Shown here: piece after piece, positions 1-7,134 of the stretch | How the letters are laid out: each line of letters starts with the position of its first letter | How positions within the stretch are numbered: position 1 is the first letter of the stretch | Assembly (NCBI RefSeq): GCF_028368995.1 | Contig: NZ_JAQNDL010000001.1 | Coordinates: 1,178,001-1,242,000 of the forward strand | Direction of reading: 5' to 3' | Length of the DNA: 64,000 bases | Origin: Nannocystis bainbridge | Lineage (GTDB): Bacteria; Myxococcota_A; Polyangia; Nannocystales; Nannocystaceae | Made by a program: the position numbers and the translations under genes | Notes under the pieces: generated by a model | Told to the model about the DNA's origin: nothing | The model's input: only the letters and a program-made list of their open reading frames with translations | The model's database searches: none

Positions 1-1614
1 GGCCTCGGCCGGCTCGATCTCGCCCCGCTCCGCCTGCAGCTCGCCGACGGCGAGGAGCGCGTCCGCGCGCGCGGCCGGATCGGCGAGGGTCCGCGCGTGC
101 GCCAGCGCGCCCTCGGCGAGGCCGCGCGCGCCGGCGTGGTCGCCGGTGGCCGCGTGGGCGCGCGCGACCGCGAGGGTCTGCCGCAGCGCGTCGCCCTCGT
201 CGCGGGCCGCGGCGGCGAGGGTGCTCGCGGTCGCGCCGGCGCAGGCCGCCAGCGACGGCAGGACGGCCACCGCGGCGACCGAGCGCTCGACCGCGACGCG
301 CTCGCCCGCGGCGAGCCGGTCGACCAGGGCCGCCACCGCGTGCGCGCTGCGCTCGAGGCAGCGCCGCCGGGCGTCGAGGAGCGCCGGGGAGTGCAGCCCG
401 CTGGTCTCGCACAGGCCCCGCCGGGCGGTCTGCCACGCCGCCACGTAGGCGCCGAGGGCCGCGTCGACCCGGTCCCAGGCCGCCGGGGCCAGCGGCAGCC
501 CGGAGCCGCGGAAGGCGGCCGCGAGGGCGGCCCGACGCGCCGGGTTCCACGCCTCGTCGAGGCCGCGCTCGACCGCGGCGCAGGCGTCGGGGGCGGGCGA
601 GCGCGGCAACCAGGCCCCCGCCAGGCCGCCGAGCGCCAGCAGGACCCCCGCGAGGCCCAGGCGCCGCCGCCGTCGCCCGGGGTCGCGCTCCAGCGCGGCG
701 CACAGCGCTTCGAGCGAGGGGTGGCGGTCCTCGGCGGCGGCGGTGCCCCGCGCGAGCTCGCGGTCGAGCCAGCGCGGGTGCGCCGGCGGGCGGCGGGGCG
801 GCGGGGCGTCGCGGCCCGGCAGCCAGCCGTGGAGCGCCTCGAACAGCGAGACGCAGAGGCTGTAGATGTCGCTGCGGAAGTCGGGGGCGCGCCCGGCGAG
901 CTGCTCGGGCGCGACGTAGCCGACGGTCCCGCCGCCGCCGGCGGTGGCCGACGCGCCGGCCGGGGACGGAGCGGCGTCGGCGAGCGTCGCCGTCACCGCC
1001 CGCCCGGCCGCGCGCGCCAGCCCGAAGTCGACCACGTACACGTGCTCGTCGGCGTCGACGAGCACGTTGTCGGGCTTGAAGTCGCAGTGGACCAGCCCGG
1101 CCGCGTGGGCGGCCGCCAGCCCGCGCGCCGCCGCCACGTAGAGCCGCACCGTGGCCCGCCACGGCCGCGGCGCCTCGCGCTGCCAGACGCGCAGCGTGCA
1201 GCCGCGGATCAGCGCCATCGCCAGGTAGACGTGGTCGTCGACCGCCCCGACCTCGTGGATCTGGACCACGTGCGGGTGCGAGAGCCGGGCCAGCAGGCGG
1301 GCCTCGCGGAGCAGACGGGCCTCCTCGTCAGGGCCGGAGCGGTCGGCGCGGGTCAGCTTGAGCGCCACCTCGCGGCCCAGCACCGGGTCGAACGCGGCGT
1401 ACACCTCGCCCATCCCGCCGGCGCCGAGGCGACGTCGCAGCTCGTAGCGACCGACGCGCGGCCGCACGGGCGCCTCGTCGAACAGCGCCGCGGCCACGGC
1501 CGCCTTGCCGCGCGCGTACTCGCGGTCGTGGGCCAGCGTCGGTGGGGCCAGCGCCGCGGCCAACGCCTCCGGACCTCGGTCGCTCGGCGGCGCGGAGGTC
1601 TCGCTCGGTCTCAC
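1..1614 (-). CDS. Serine/threonine protein kinase (3' end outside window)
   Basis: Open from a GTG at 1614 to the window edge (538 codons, no stop). It starts 11 bp after the sigma-factor stop behind a GGGGAG ribosome site, so the two genes form one transcription unit. The kinase core is clear: glycine loop GAGGMG at residues 64-69, lysine K86 in VALKL, catalytic loop HCDFKPDN near 176-183 (HCD instead of HRD), DFG at 196-198 and an APE-like APEQL. A basic stretch followed by one hydrophobic segment (about residues 315-335) probably crosses the membrane, and the rest looks helical and TPR-like. Hanks-type kinases of this layout are common in myxobacteria. A long reading on the opposite strand is a GC shadow. 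The substrate is unknown. Confidence 0.9.
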   Translation of the reverse strand, partial: MRPSETSAPPSDRGPEALAAALAPPTLAHDREYARGKAAVAAALFDEAPVRPRVGRYELRRRLGAGGMGEVYAAFDPVLGREVALKLTRADRSGPDEEARLLREARLLARLSHPHVVQIHEVGAVDDHVYLAMALIRGCTLRVWQREAPRPWRATVRLYVAAARGLAAAHAAGLVHCDFKPDNVLVDADEHVYVVDFGLARAAGRAVTATLADAAPSPAGASATAGGGGTVGYVAPEQLAGRAPDFRSDIYSLCVSLFEALHGWLPGRDAPPPRRPPAHPRWLDRELARGTAAAEDRHPSLEALCAALERDPGRRRRRLGLAGVLLALGGLAGAWLPRSPAPDACAAVERGLDEAWNPARRAALAAAFRGSGLPLAPAAWDRVDAALGAYVAAWQTARRGLCETSGLHSPALLDARRRCLERSAHAVAALVDRLAAGERVAVERSVAAVAVLPSLAACAGATASTLAAAARDEGDALRQTLAVARAHAATGDHAGARGLAEGALAHARTLADPAARADALLAVGELQAERGEIEPAEA

Positions 1615-1625
1615 CGCGCTCCCCG

Positions 1626-2249
1626 TCACACGCTGGGGTCGCGCCGCTCGCGGAGCTGCTGCGCCCAGCGCTCGAGGTTCGCCTGCGTCGACGCCAGGCG
1701 CGCGGGCGCCTCGCCCAGCCGCTGCAGCGCCTCTTCAAGCAGCTCGTGGGCGCGGCGCAGGCGGCTGCGGGCCGTCGGGTGCGGCGCGCCCACGACCTCG
1801 GCGATCTCCGCGGTCGTCATCGACTCCCAGTATCGCAGCTCGAGGATGAGCTGATAGTTGAGGGGGATCCGTCGCAGCGCCTCGAGCAGCAGCCGCTGCT
1901 CCTCGGCCTCGGCGTGCAGCGTGCTGACGCCCGGCGACAGGTCCTGCAGCGTCGACTCCTCGCCGATGTCGACGGTCTCGCCGACCCGCTGCCGGCGGCG
2001 AAAGTGGTCGCGCAGGACGTTGTGGGCGATCGCGAACAGGTACGGGCGGAAGCTCGCGGCGGAGCGCAGGCGGTCGCTGCCGGCGACGCACGCGGCGAAC
2101 ACCTCCTGCACGAGATCGTCGCTGCCGTGATCGATCTTGCTGCGGAAGAAGCGGACCACCGAATCGTAGTAGCGCTCGAACAGCAGCTTGCCCGCGCCGC
2201 GATCGCCGGCCCGCCACGCCGAGAGGAGCGCACCGTCGTCCGTCGTCAA
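1626..2249 (-). CDS. ECF-type RNA polymerase sigma factor
   Basis: 207 residues from a TTG at 2249. A longer ATG frame begins at 2387, but its first 46 residues are Arg-rich and unlike the family. Region 2 is visible (DDLVQEVF, then FRPYLFAIAHNVLRDHFRRR), followed by region 4 with a helix-turn-helix (IPLNYQLILELRYWESMTTAEIAEVVG, read in parts). Such factors direct RNA polymerase to alternative promoters. The kinase gene lies immediately downstream and may regulate, or be regulated with, this factor; a kinase-sigma pair is an inference from position. A strong palindrome lies just upstream at 2303-2339. Confidence 0.88.
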   Translation of the reverse strand: MTTDDGALLSAWRAGDRGAGKLLFERYYDSVVRFFRSKIDHGSDDLVQEVFAACVAGSDRLRSAASFRPYLFAIAHNVLRDHFRRRQRVGETVDIGEESTLQDLSPGVSTLHAEAEEQRLLLEALRRIPLNYQLILELRYWESMTTAEIAEVVGAPHPTARSRLRRAHELLEEALQRLGEAPARLASTQANLERWAQQLRERRDPSV

Positions 2250-2302
2250 GCAATGGCCTGGGTAACACGCGCCGCGACGCCGCGGCAAGCGACGTCGGCG
2301 TC

Positions 2303-2339
2303 GGGGCAGGACCGCGCCGCGCTCGCGCGGTCCTGCCCC
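2303..2339. promoter_or_regulatory. 15-bp perfect inverted repeat upstream of the sigma gene
   Basis: GGGGCAGGACCGCGC and its exact reverse complement flank a 7-base loop (CGCGCTC). It sits between the sigma gene (minus) and the gene at 2396 (plus), with no T-run on either side, so it is not a typical terminator. It could be an operator, an RNA leader hairpin of the sigma transcript, or a small repetitive element. Confidence 0.6.
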
Positions 2340-2395
2340 GGGCCACCGATGCCGACCCTGCCTGCGGACTGCGGTTTCTGCATACACTGCCGCCG

Positions 2396-2800
2396 ATGTC
2401 CCTCTACGATTCGTATGTCCCGGTATCGATGCAGGTCCAGCGCGACGGCGCGAGCTACGCGCTCCACCTGCTCTCGAGCGCGACGGGCGGGAGCCCGCCG
2501 CTGACCGCCGCCGACAGCGTGCGCGCGACGACGACCGACCCCGCAGTCGGCGTCAGCGTCAGTCCGGGCGACCCCACGGTCACGATCGACAGCGTCGTCA
2601 CGACCTCCGTCCGCGACGCGCCGGCGAGCAGCCCGTGGGTCGACACCGACGGCACGTTCACCGCCGAGCTGCCCGCGCCGGTCGAAGAGAATACGCAATG
2701 GATGTGGGACCTGGTCGTGACGGCCACGGTGGGCCCGCCCGAAGACCGCTACGTCGTCCGGCTCGACCCGAAGATGATCGTGCGCAAGACCCATGCCTAG
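2396..2800 (+). CDS. Hypothetical protein, beta-rich
   Basis: 134 residues from ATG; no convincing ribosome site precedes it. No family is recognised. The composition (Thr, Val, Asp, regular alternation) suggests beta-strands, and the C-terminal part (VVTATVGPPEDRYVVRLDPK) reads like a genuine folded domain end. There is no signal peptide or membrane segment. It is divergent from the sigma gene. A small effector or structural protein is possible. Confidence 0.5.
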   Translation: MSLYDSYVPVSMQVQRDGASYALHLLSSATGGSPPLTAADSVRATTTDPAVGVSVSPGDPTVTIDSVVTTSVRDAPASSPWVDTDGTFTAELPAPVEENTQWMWDLVVTATVGPPEDRYVVRLDPKMIVRKTHA

Positions 2801-2902
2801 AGCGACTTAGGACCTGTCCTTAATAACACATTCTGGCGCTCGAGGCCGCACCCGGCGGACCGGGCCCGGAGACGGTCGCGCGTCGTTCGCTCCGACGGCG
2901 CT

Positions 2903-2922
2903 TGAAGCGGCGCGCCGCTTCA
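2903..2922. repeat. 20-bp perfect palindrome
   Basis: TGAAGCGGCGCGCCGCTTCA is its own reverse complement. It lies in the non-coding stretch after the 2396 gene and has no T-run. It may be a protein-binding site or a remnant of a mobile-element end. Confidence 0.4.
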
Positions 2923-2954
2923 TCGTCCTGTCGCAGGGCTCCGCGCCGGAGCCG

Positions 2955-3168
2955 ATGACTGCCAGCCCGCACGCGCGAGAGCCTGCTGAGCGAGCTGTCG
3001 CGCAGCGTTACCGAGGACACCCTCGCTGGCGTGCCCGAGCTCGCGGTCGTGCAAGGCGTGTGCGACCGGCTGGTCGCCGGCGAGGGCGCGCCCCCTCGGC
3101 GGGCGTTCACGTGTGTGCGGTATCCGCTCGGCGACGACTTCGAGGACGCAACGTCTGCACGAGCCGCG
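2955..3168 (+). pseudogene. Short coding-like fragment without a start
   Basis: One plus frame here reads like protein (SLLSELSRSVTEDTLAGVPE, then a segment with RAFTCVRYPLGDDFEDA), but no start codon with a ribosome site precedes it. The frame runs on into a region antisense to the next gene. I take it for the remnant of a lost gene; the family is not recognised. The rest of 2801-3177 shows only the palindrome at 2903. Confidence 0.3.
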
Positions 3169-3177
3169 CCAGCGCGC

Positions 3178-3414
3178 TCACGCGTAGGAAATTTCGAGGA
3201 CCGTGTAGATGCGTGCGCCGGCCGGCATCATCACCTTCACCTCGTCGCCAACCCCATGGCCGATCAGCGCGCGCGCCAGGGGCGAGGCCACAGAGATCGT
3301 GCCGTGCTTGATGTCGGCCTCGTCGGGACCGACGATCTGGACGGTCTGTTCCTCACCAGTGTCGTTATTGCTGAGCTTCACCGTTGCGCCGAACTCGATC
3401 TTACTCCCGGACAT
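3178..3414 (-). CDS. GreA/GreB-family C-terminal domain protein (stand-alone)
   Basis: 78 residues from ATG at 3414, with an in-frame TAA four codons upstream that excludes a longer form. The sequence matches the FKBP-like C-terminal domain of transcript-cleavage factors GreA/GreB and of Rnk: an EEQTVQIVGPDEAD strand pair, then SVASPLARALIGHGVGDEV and a final TVLEISYA. Full GreA is about 158 residues and carries an N-terminal coiled coil that reaches into the RNA polymerase channel; that part is absent. The protein may bind polymerase without cleavage activity, or be a relic. It stands alone, with no operon partner. Confidence 0.75.
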   Translation of the reverse strand: MSGSKIEFGATVKLSNNDTGEEQTVQIVGPDEADIKHGTISVASPLARALIGHGVGDEVKVMMPAGARIYTVLEISYA

Positions 3415-3728
3415 GAGCCAGCCTTAGCAGGCTTCGAGCGTCGCCTCAACCCGCCAGCGCTCGCTCTCGGGCGTCGTGCTCCTGGATCTCGCGCCGCTTC
3501 TGCGGGGCGGCGTCGCGCTCGGCCCCGACGTGATCACTCGGGCCGTCCGTCGAGGTCAAAGAACAGACCCGGTGGGACGGCGGGGCGATCGACGCGGCTC
3601 TCCTTTCGTCGGCAGGCGAGATCATATCGAACGGCCGGACCGCGGGGCGGTGGGCACAGCTTCGGGCCCTGCGGCGAGCGTGACCGCGGTACGACCGACC
3701 GCGGCTGAGCGGACGGAATTGCGAGACA

Positions 3729-3766
3729 GGGCGAGTGCGGGCGGAAGCCGGCACTCGCCCTTTTTT
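3729..3766 (+). terminator. Rho-independent terminator
   Basis: A 10-bp perfect stem (GGGCGAGTGC and its complement) with a 12-base loop is followed directly by TTTTTT. It is the clearest intrinsic terminator in the window. No intact plus-strand gene ends just upstream, so the gene it served has probably decayed. The interval 3415-3728 holds no supported gene. Confidence 0.75.
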
Positions 3767-4020
3767 CGTCGCTATAGAGCGCATAGCGATCGTGCACACG
3801 GGCGAGCTCGGCCCGCTCGTCCGTCGTCAGCGGTCCTCCCGAGGCCGGGCTTTGTCCCGCGAGCTTGTTGAACGACCATGATACGAGCCGACCTGGTGCA
3901 GATCGGCGGCCGCATCGAGGATGGTCGGCAAGTTCGGCCGCCGACAGCGATCCATTGGTGTCGACGTCGGCCTGGGCGCGGAGGCGGCGGCGCTCGGGCG
4001 CCGATACGCGGCGACGCGGC
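3760..4020 (-). pseudogene. Degraded EF-hand protein fragment
   Basis: One minus frame contains a perfect 12-residue calcium loop, DVDTNGSLSAAE (Asp at 1 and 3, Asn at 5, Gly at 6, Leu at 8, Glu at 12). It is followed by LTTDERAELARVHDRYALYS, which reads as helical protein. The flanking sequence in the same frame is Arg-rich noise, and no start with a ribosome site fits. A neighbouring minus frame near 4075-4190 (LAVVPMLLVVAVDEGKVAVL) may be a piece of the same broken gene. Confidence 0.3.
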
Positions 4021-4361
4021 GTGGACGCGGCGATAGTGGTAGGCGCTTCACTCCGAGCACCGCGGCGCGCGCACCCTAGTTCCTGGTCCTCGCTTCGGTC
4101 GTCGGCGACTGCACCGCCAACACCGCCACCTTGCCCTCGTCGACCGCCACGACGAGCAGCATGGGCACGACGGCGAGCCCAACCGGCACCCGTACTGTCC
4201 ATTCAGTCCTGACCACCTTCGGCTCCCGCCGTCACGCTCCCGTCACGCCACCCCGCGTATAGCCACTTTCGCAACGCAAGCATCGCATTGCAATCCCGGA
4301 AAACTCTGACAGATGGCCGGGCATGTCAAACACATGTCCAAAACGAACACGAGAACACGTC

Positions 4362-6182
4362 ATGAACTCCCGTATCATCCTCCCCACAGCCCTCCTCCTT
4401 GCCTTTCCTGCCTGTGACGATCCCGACGCCCTGCAAGCCGAGGAGGCCCTCGAGCTCGACAGCGAAGCGGACGAGGACGGGGCCGAAGCCGGCGTCGGCT
4501 CGACCGGCGGCTTCGACCTCGTCGCCGCCCTGCGGCCGCAGACGATCGTCGGCGGCGATCCGGCCAGCGAGGGCGAGTACCCCTTCATGGTCTCGGTCAA
4601 CCTCACCGGCGTCGGCCACTGGTGCGGCGGCAGCCTGGTCGCGCCGCACTGGGTCTTGACCGCCGCGCATTGCGTCGACGGCCGCGCCCCCGGCAGCATC
4701 ACCACCGTCATCGGCCGTACCGACCTCGCCAACACCGCCACCGGCGAGACCCGCAACGTCAGCCGGATCGTCGTCCACCCGCGCTACAACACCGAGGCCG
4801 GCGACTACGACCACGACCTCGCACTGCTCGAGCTGTCCTCCGCGTCGACGCGCACCCCGATCGAGCTGGCCGCGCCGCACAGCGGCAGCGATCGCGCCTG
4901 GTGGATGCCCAACGCCCTCGCCACAGTGATCGGCTGGGGCGCCCTGTCGGAGGGCGGCCCGGGCACCGACCACCTGCAGGAGGTCGAGGTGCCGGTCCTC
5001 ACCGACGCCTACGCCGCCCAGGCCAGCGTCTACGGCGCGCGCTACAACCCGGCCGTCCACGTTGCCGCCGGTCCAGTCGCCGGCGGCCTGGACTCGTGCC
5101 AGGGCGACAGCGGCGGCCCGCTCCTGACCTGGACCGCCACCGGCCTGCAGCAGTTCGGCGTCGTCAGCTGGGGCGACGGTTGTGCGCGCCCCGACAAACC
5201 CGGCATCTACACCAAGATCGGCGCCCAGCGGCTGCACCGGTGGCTGCGCAGCGTCATCCACGAGTCCCCCGTAGTAGGCGACGTCAACGGCGACGGCCGC
5301 GACGACATTATCACCTTCACCCACGGCGACTCGAGCACTGGCCCGCTCGATGTCTACGTCGCCCTCTCCAATGGCAGCAGCTTCGGCGTCGGCCAGGTGT
5401 GGCAGGGCTGGTGGGCCCACCGCGGCCACACCGCCGGCGTCGGCGACTTCGACGGCGACGGCCGCGACGACATCTGGGCCTTCAGCGAGAGTCAGGTGTG
5501 GGTCGCCCTCTCGCGCGGCTACGACTTCAACGGCGCCATCTACAACAGCAGCGTCGGCACCACCGACATGGACGACATCGGCCGCGTCGCCGACGTCAAC
5601 GGCGACGGCCGCGACGACGCTGTCCTGTTCGCCGCCGACGGCACCGGCGACGTCCACGTCATGCTCTCGACCGGCGCGAGCTTCGGCGCCAAGACCAAAT
5701 GGCACGAGTACTTCGCCCCCGAGGGCGAGACGCCGATGCTCGCCGACGTCAACGCCGACGGCCGCGCCGACCTCATCACCTTCACCCAGAGCTTTCTCGG
5801 CGCCCAGGTCATCGTCGCCCTCTCCAACGGCTCGAGCTTCGGCACCCCCGCCGTGTGGACCTCGTGGTTCGCCCCCGCCGGCGAGGTGCCCGCAGTCGGC
5901 CACTTCAACGCCGACGCGCTCGCCGACATCGCCACTTTCGACCGCAACTACAACGTCTACGTCGGCACCTCCAACGGCACCAACAACTTCGCCTCCGCCC
6001 TCTGGACCTCGGGCTTCGGCGACTGGAATGACACCCTGACCGCCGGCGACGTCAACGGCGATGGCCGCGACGACCTCATCGCCTTCACCCAAGACCTGAA
6101 CGCCGACGTCTGGGTCGCCCTCTCCAACGGCGTCAGCGGCTTCGGCGCCTCGTACATCGCCCACAACTTCTTCGCCCCGTGA
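4362..6182 (+). CDS. Secreted trypsin-like serine protease with FG-GAP/VCBS repeats (lipoprotein)
   Basis: 606 residues from ATG 4362; an upstream ATG at 4323 would bury the signal peptide. The N-terminus is a lipoprotein signal ending at Cys18 (LLLAFPAC). An acidic propeptide follows, then IVGG at 62-65 as the activation site. The S1 triad is complete: H103 in TAAHC, D152 in DHDLALL, S250 in GDSGGP. D244, six residues before the serine, predicts cleavage after Arg/Lys as in trypsin. Residues about 283-606 form a six-copy FG-GAP/VCBS region with DVNGDGRDD calcium-type motifs and VALSNGSSFG strands, likely a beta-propeller for binding. Expected role: surface or extracellular proteolysis in a predatory bacterium. 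Confidence 0.92.
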   Translation: MNSRIILPTALLLAFPACDDPDALQAEEALELDSEADEDGAEAGVGSTGGFDLVAALRPQTIVGGDPASEGEYPFMVSVNLTGVGHWCGGSLVAPHWVLTAAHCVDGRAPGSITTVIGRTDLANTATGETRNVSRIVVHPRYNTEAGDYDHDLALLELSSASTRTPIELAAPHSGSDRAWWMPNALATVIGWGALSEGGPGTDHLQEVEVPVLTDAYAAQASVYGARYNPAVHVAAGPVAGGLDSCQGDSGGPLLTWTATGLQQFGVVSWGDGCARPDKPGIYTKIGAQRLHRWLRSVIHESPVVGDVNGDGRDDIITFTHGDSSTGPLDVYVALSNGSSFGVGQVWQGWWAHRGHTAGVGDFDGDGRDDIWAFSESQVWVALSRGYDFNGAIYNSSVGTTDMDDIGRVADVNGDGRDDAVLFAADGTGDVHVMLSTGASFGAKTKWHEYFAPEGETPMLADVNADGRADLITFTQSFLGAQVIVALSNGSSFGTPAVWTSWFAPAGEVPAVGHFNADALADIATFDRNYNVYVGTSNGTNNFASALWTSGFGDWNDTLTAGDVNGDGRDDLIAFTQDLNADVWVALSNGVSGFGASYIAHNFFAP

Positions 6183-6195
6183 GCCCGTGACCCCA

Positions 6196-6221
6196 GGCCC
6201 GCGTCCCCGACGCGGGCCTTT
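6196..6221 (+). terminator. Terminator of the trypsin gene
   Basis: A 10-bp perfect stem GGCCCGCGTC/GACGCGGGCC with a CCC loop is followed by TTT, 13 bp after the protease stop. Confidence 0.65.
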
Positions 6222-6226
6222 GGGAT

Positions 6227-6640
6227 TGCCCCGAAAACGTGGACACGTTGCTTATGCCGCTTGAGTCTGCGCCTGCTCTGCGTAGAAGCTCTCCTCGTAG
6301 GCGATCGGGGTCGAGTAGCCGATCGACGAGTGGCGACGCTGGCGACTGTAGAACACTTCGATCCACTCCGAGATGACCGTCCTCGCGCTCTCACGGGTGA
6401 GGAAGATCGTGCGGTGGACGAGCTCGGTCTTCAGCGTGCTGTTGAAGCTCTCGGCGACCGCGTTGTCCCAGCAGTTGCCCTTGCGGCTCATGCTGCTGGT
6501 CATGCCTGCCTGGCGTAGGGCCTCGCGGTAATCGTCTGCTGCGTACTGGGAGCCGCGGTCGGAGTGGAAGACCAGGCCCTCCAGGCGCATGCTGCTTTGC
6601 AGGTTGCGGCGGCGGAGGCCGTCGGCTTCGCAGTTGGCGA
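6227..6640 (-). mobile_element. IS3-family remnant (one end kept)
   Basis: The edge at 6227 reads TGCCCCGAAAACGTGGACAC, a typical terminal inverted repeat of the IS3 family (IS150/IS51-like). The transposase tail reads inward from it. The other end, orfA and the first half of orfB are missing, and the sequence passes into a foreign gene tail near 6600-6640, so the element was deleted after insertion and cannot move. Confidence 0.75.
6252..6600 (-). pseudogene. IS3-family transposase OrfB, C-terminal part
   Basis: The rve integrase core is recognisable: HSDRGSQYAADDYREAL (second catalytic Asp), MSRKGNCWDNAVAESFNSTL (catalytic Glu), then RRHSSIGYSTPIAYE. The first catalytic Asp and the upstream HTH region are absent. 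The open frame continues to 6680, but residues before GLVFHSDRG do not resemble the family. Confidence 0.85.
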
Positions 6641-6887
6641 GGACCGCGAGGGCAAGATCATCATCATGGGCGCCCTTCAACAGCCGAAGACCGACGCGAA
6701 CGGCTGGGTCTTCGCGATCCCGGGTCCGATGGGCGCGCCTGTATGGGAGGTCGTTCGCAACGGGCCAGGCCAGGGGCCGGACGAGGCCGCGGGCCTCGCG
6801 GTCGACGCGTGGGGCTACAGCGACATCGTCGGGAGCGAGTTTGACGCGTTGCAGCCGCGGGCGTTCGCGCTGCGCCTTTATCCGTAG
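6640..6887 (+). pseudogene. Decapitated gene tail next to the IS remnant
   Basis: The plus frame ending at 6887 has protein-like character from about GKIIIMGALQQPKTDANGWV to ALRLYP. Its first 20-odd residues are antisense to the transposase, so the true N-terminus is gone. The family is not recognised. The IS insertion or a later deletion probably destroyed this gene. Sequence 6888-7134 holds no supported gene. Confidence 0.45.
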
Positions 6888-7134
6888 CGCGTCGATGACG
6901 AACGAGATCGGTGTGCGCGAGATCGAGGTCAGGAATCACGGGCGCACCGCTGGCGCGTCCTCCTGGTGACGGAGAAGGGGCCTGTCCTAACGGTCACAGT
7001 CGCGCCGCGCGAGTGCACCAGCGCGATCGTCGGCGTCGAGCGCGACCCAGCTACATGAGAAGATAGCCGCCGAGATGAAGATACTGGCTGTGGACAACCA
7101 CAAGGGCGGCGGCGCCCGGGAACAGGGACGCTCC

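Noticed and set aside
97..1854. Long open plus-strand frame opposite the kinase
   Set aside because: Arg/Ala/Gly-rich shadow of the kinase codons; no family pattern and no ribosome site.
4326..6164. 612-residue minus-strand frame opposite the trypsin gene
   Set aside because: Its Val/Gly/Asp repeats are the antisense of the FG-GAP repeats; the plus frame has a complete catalytic triad.
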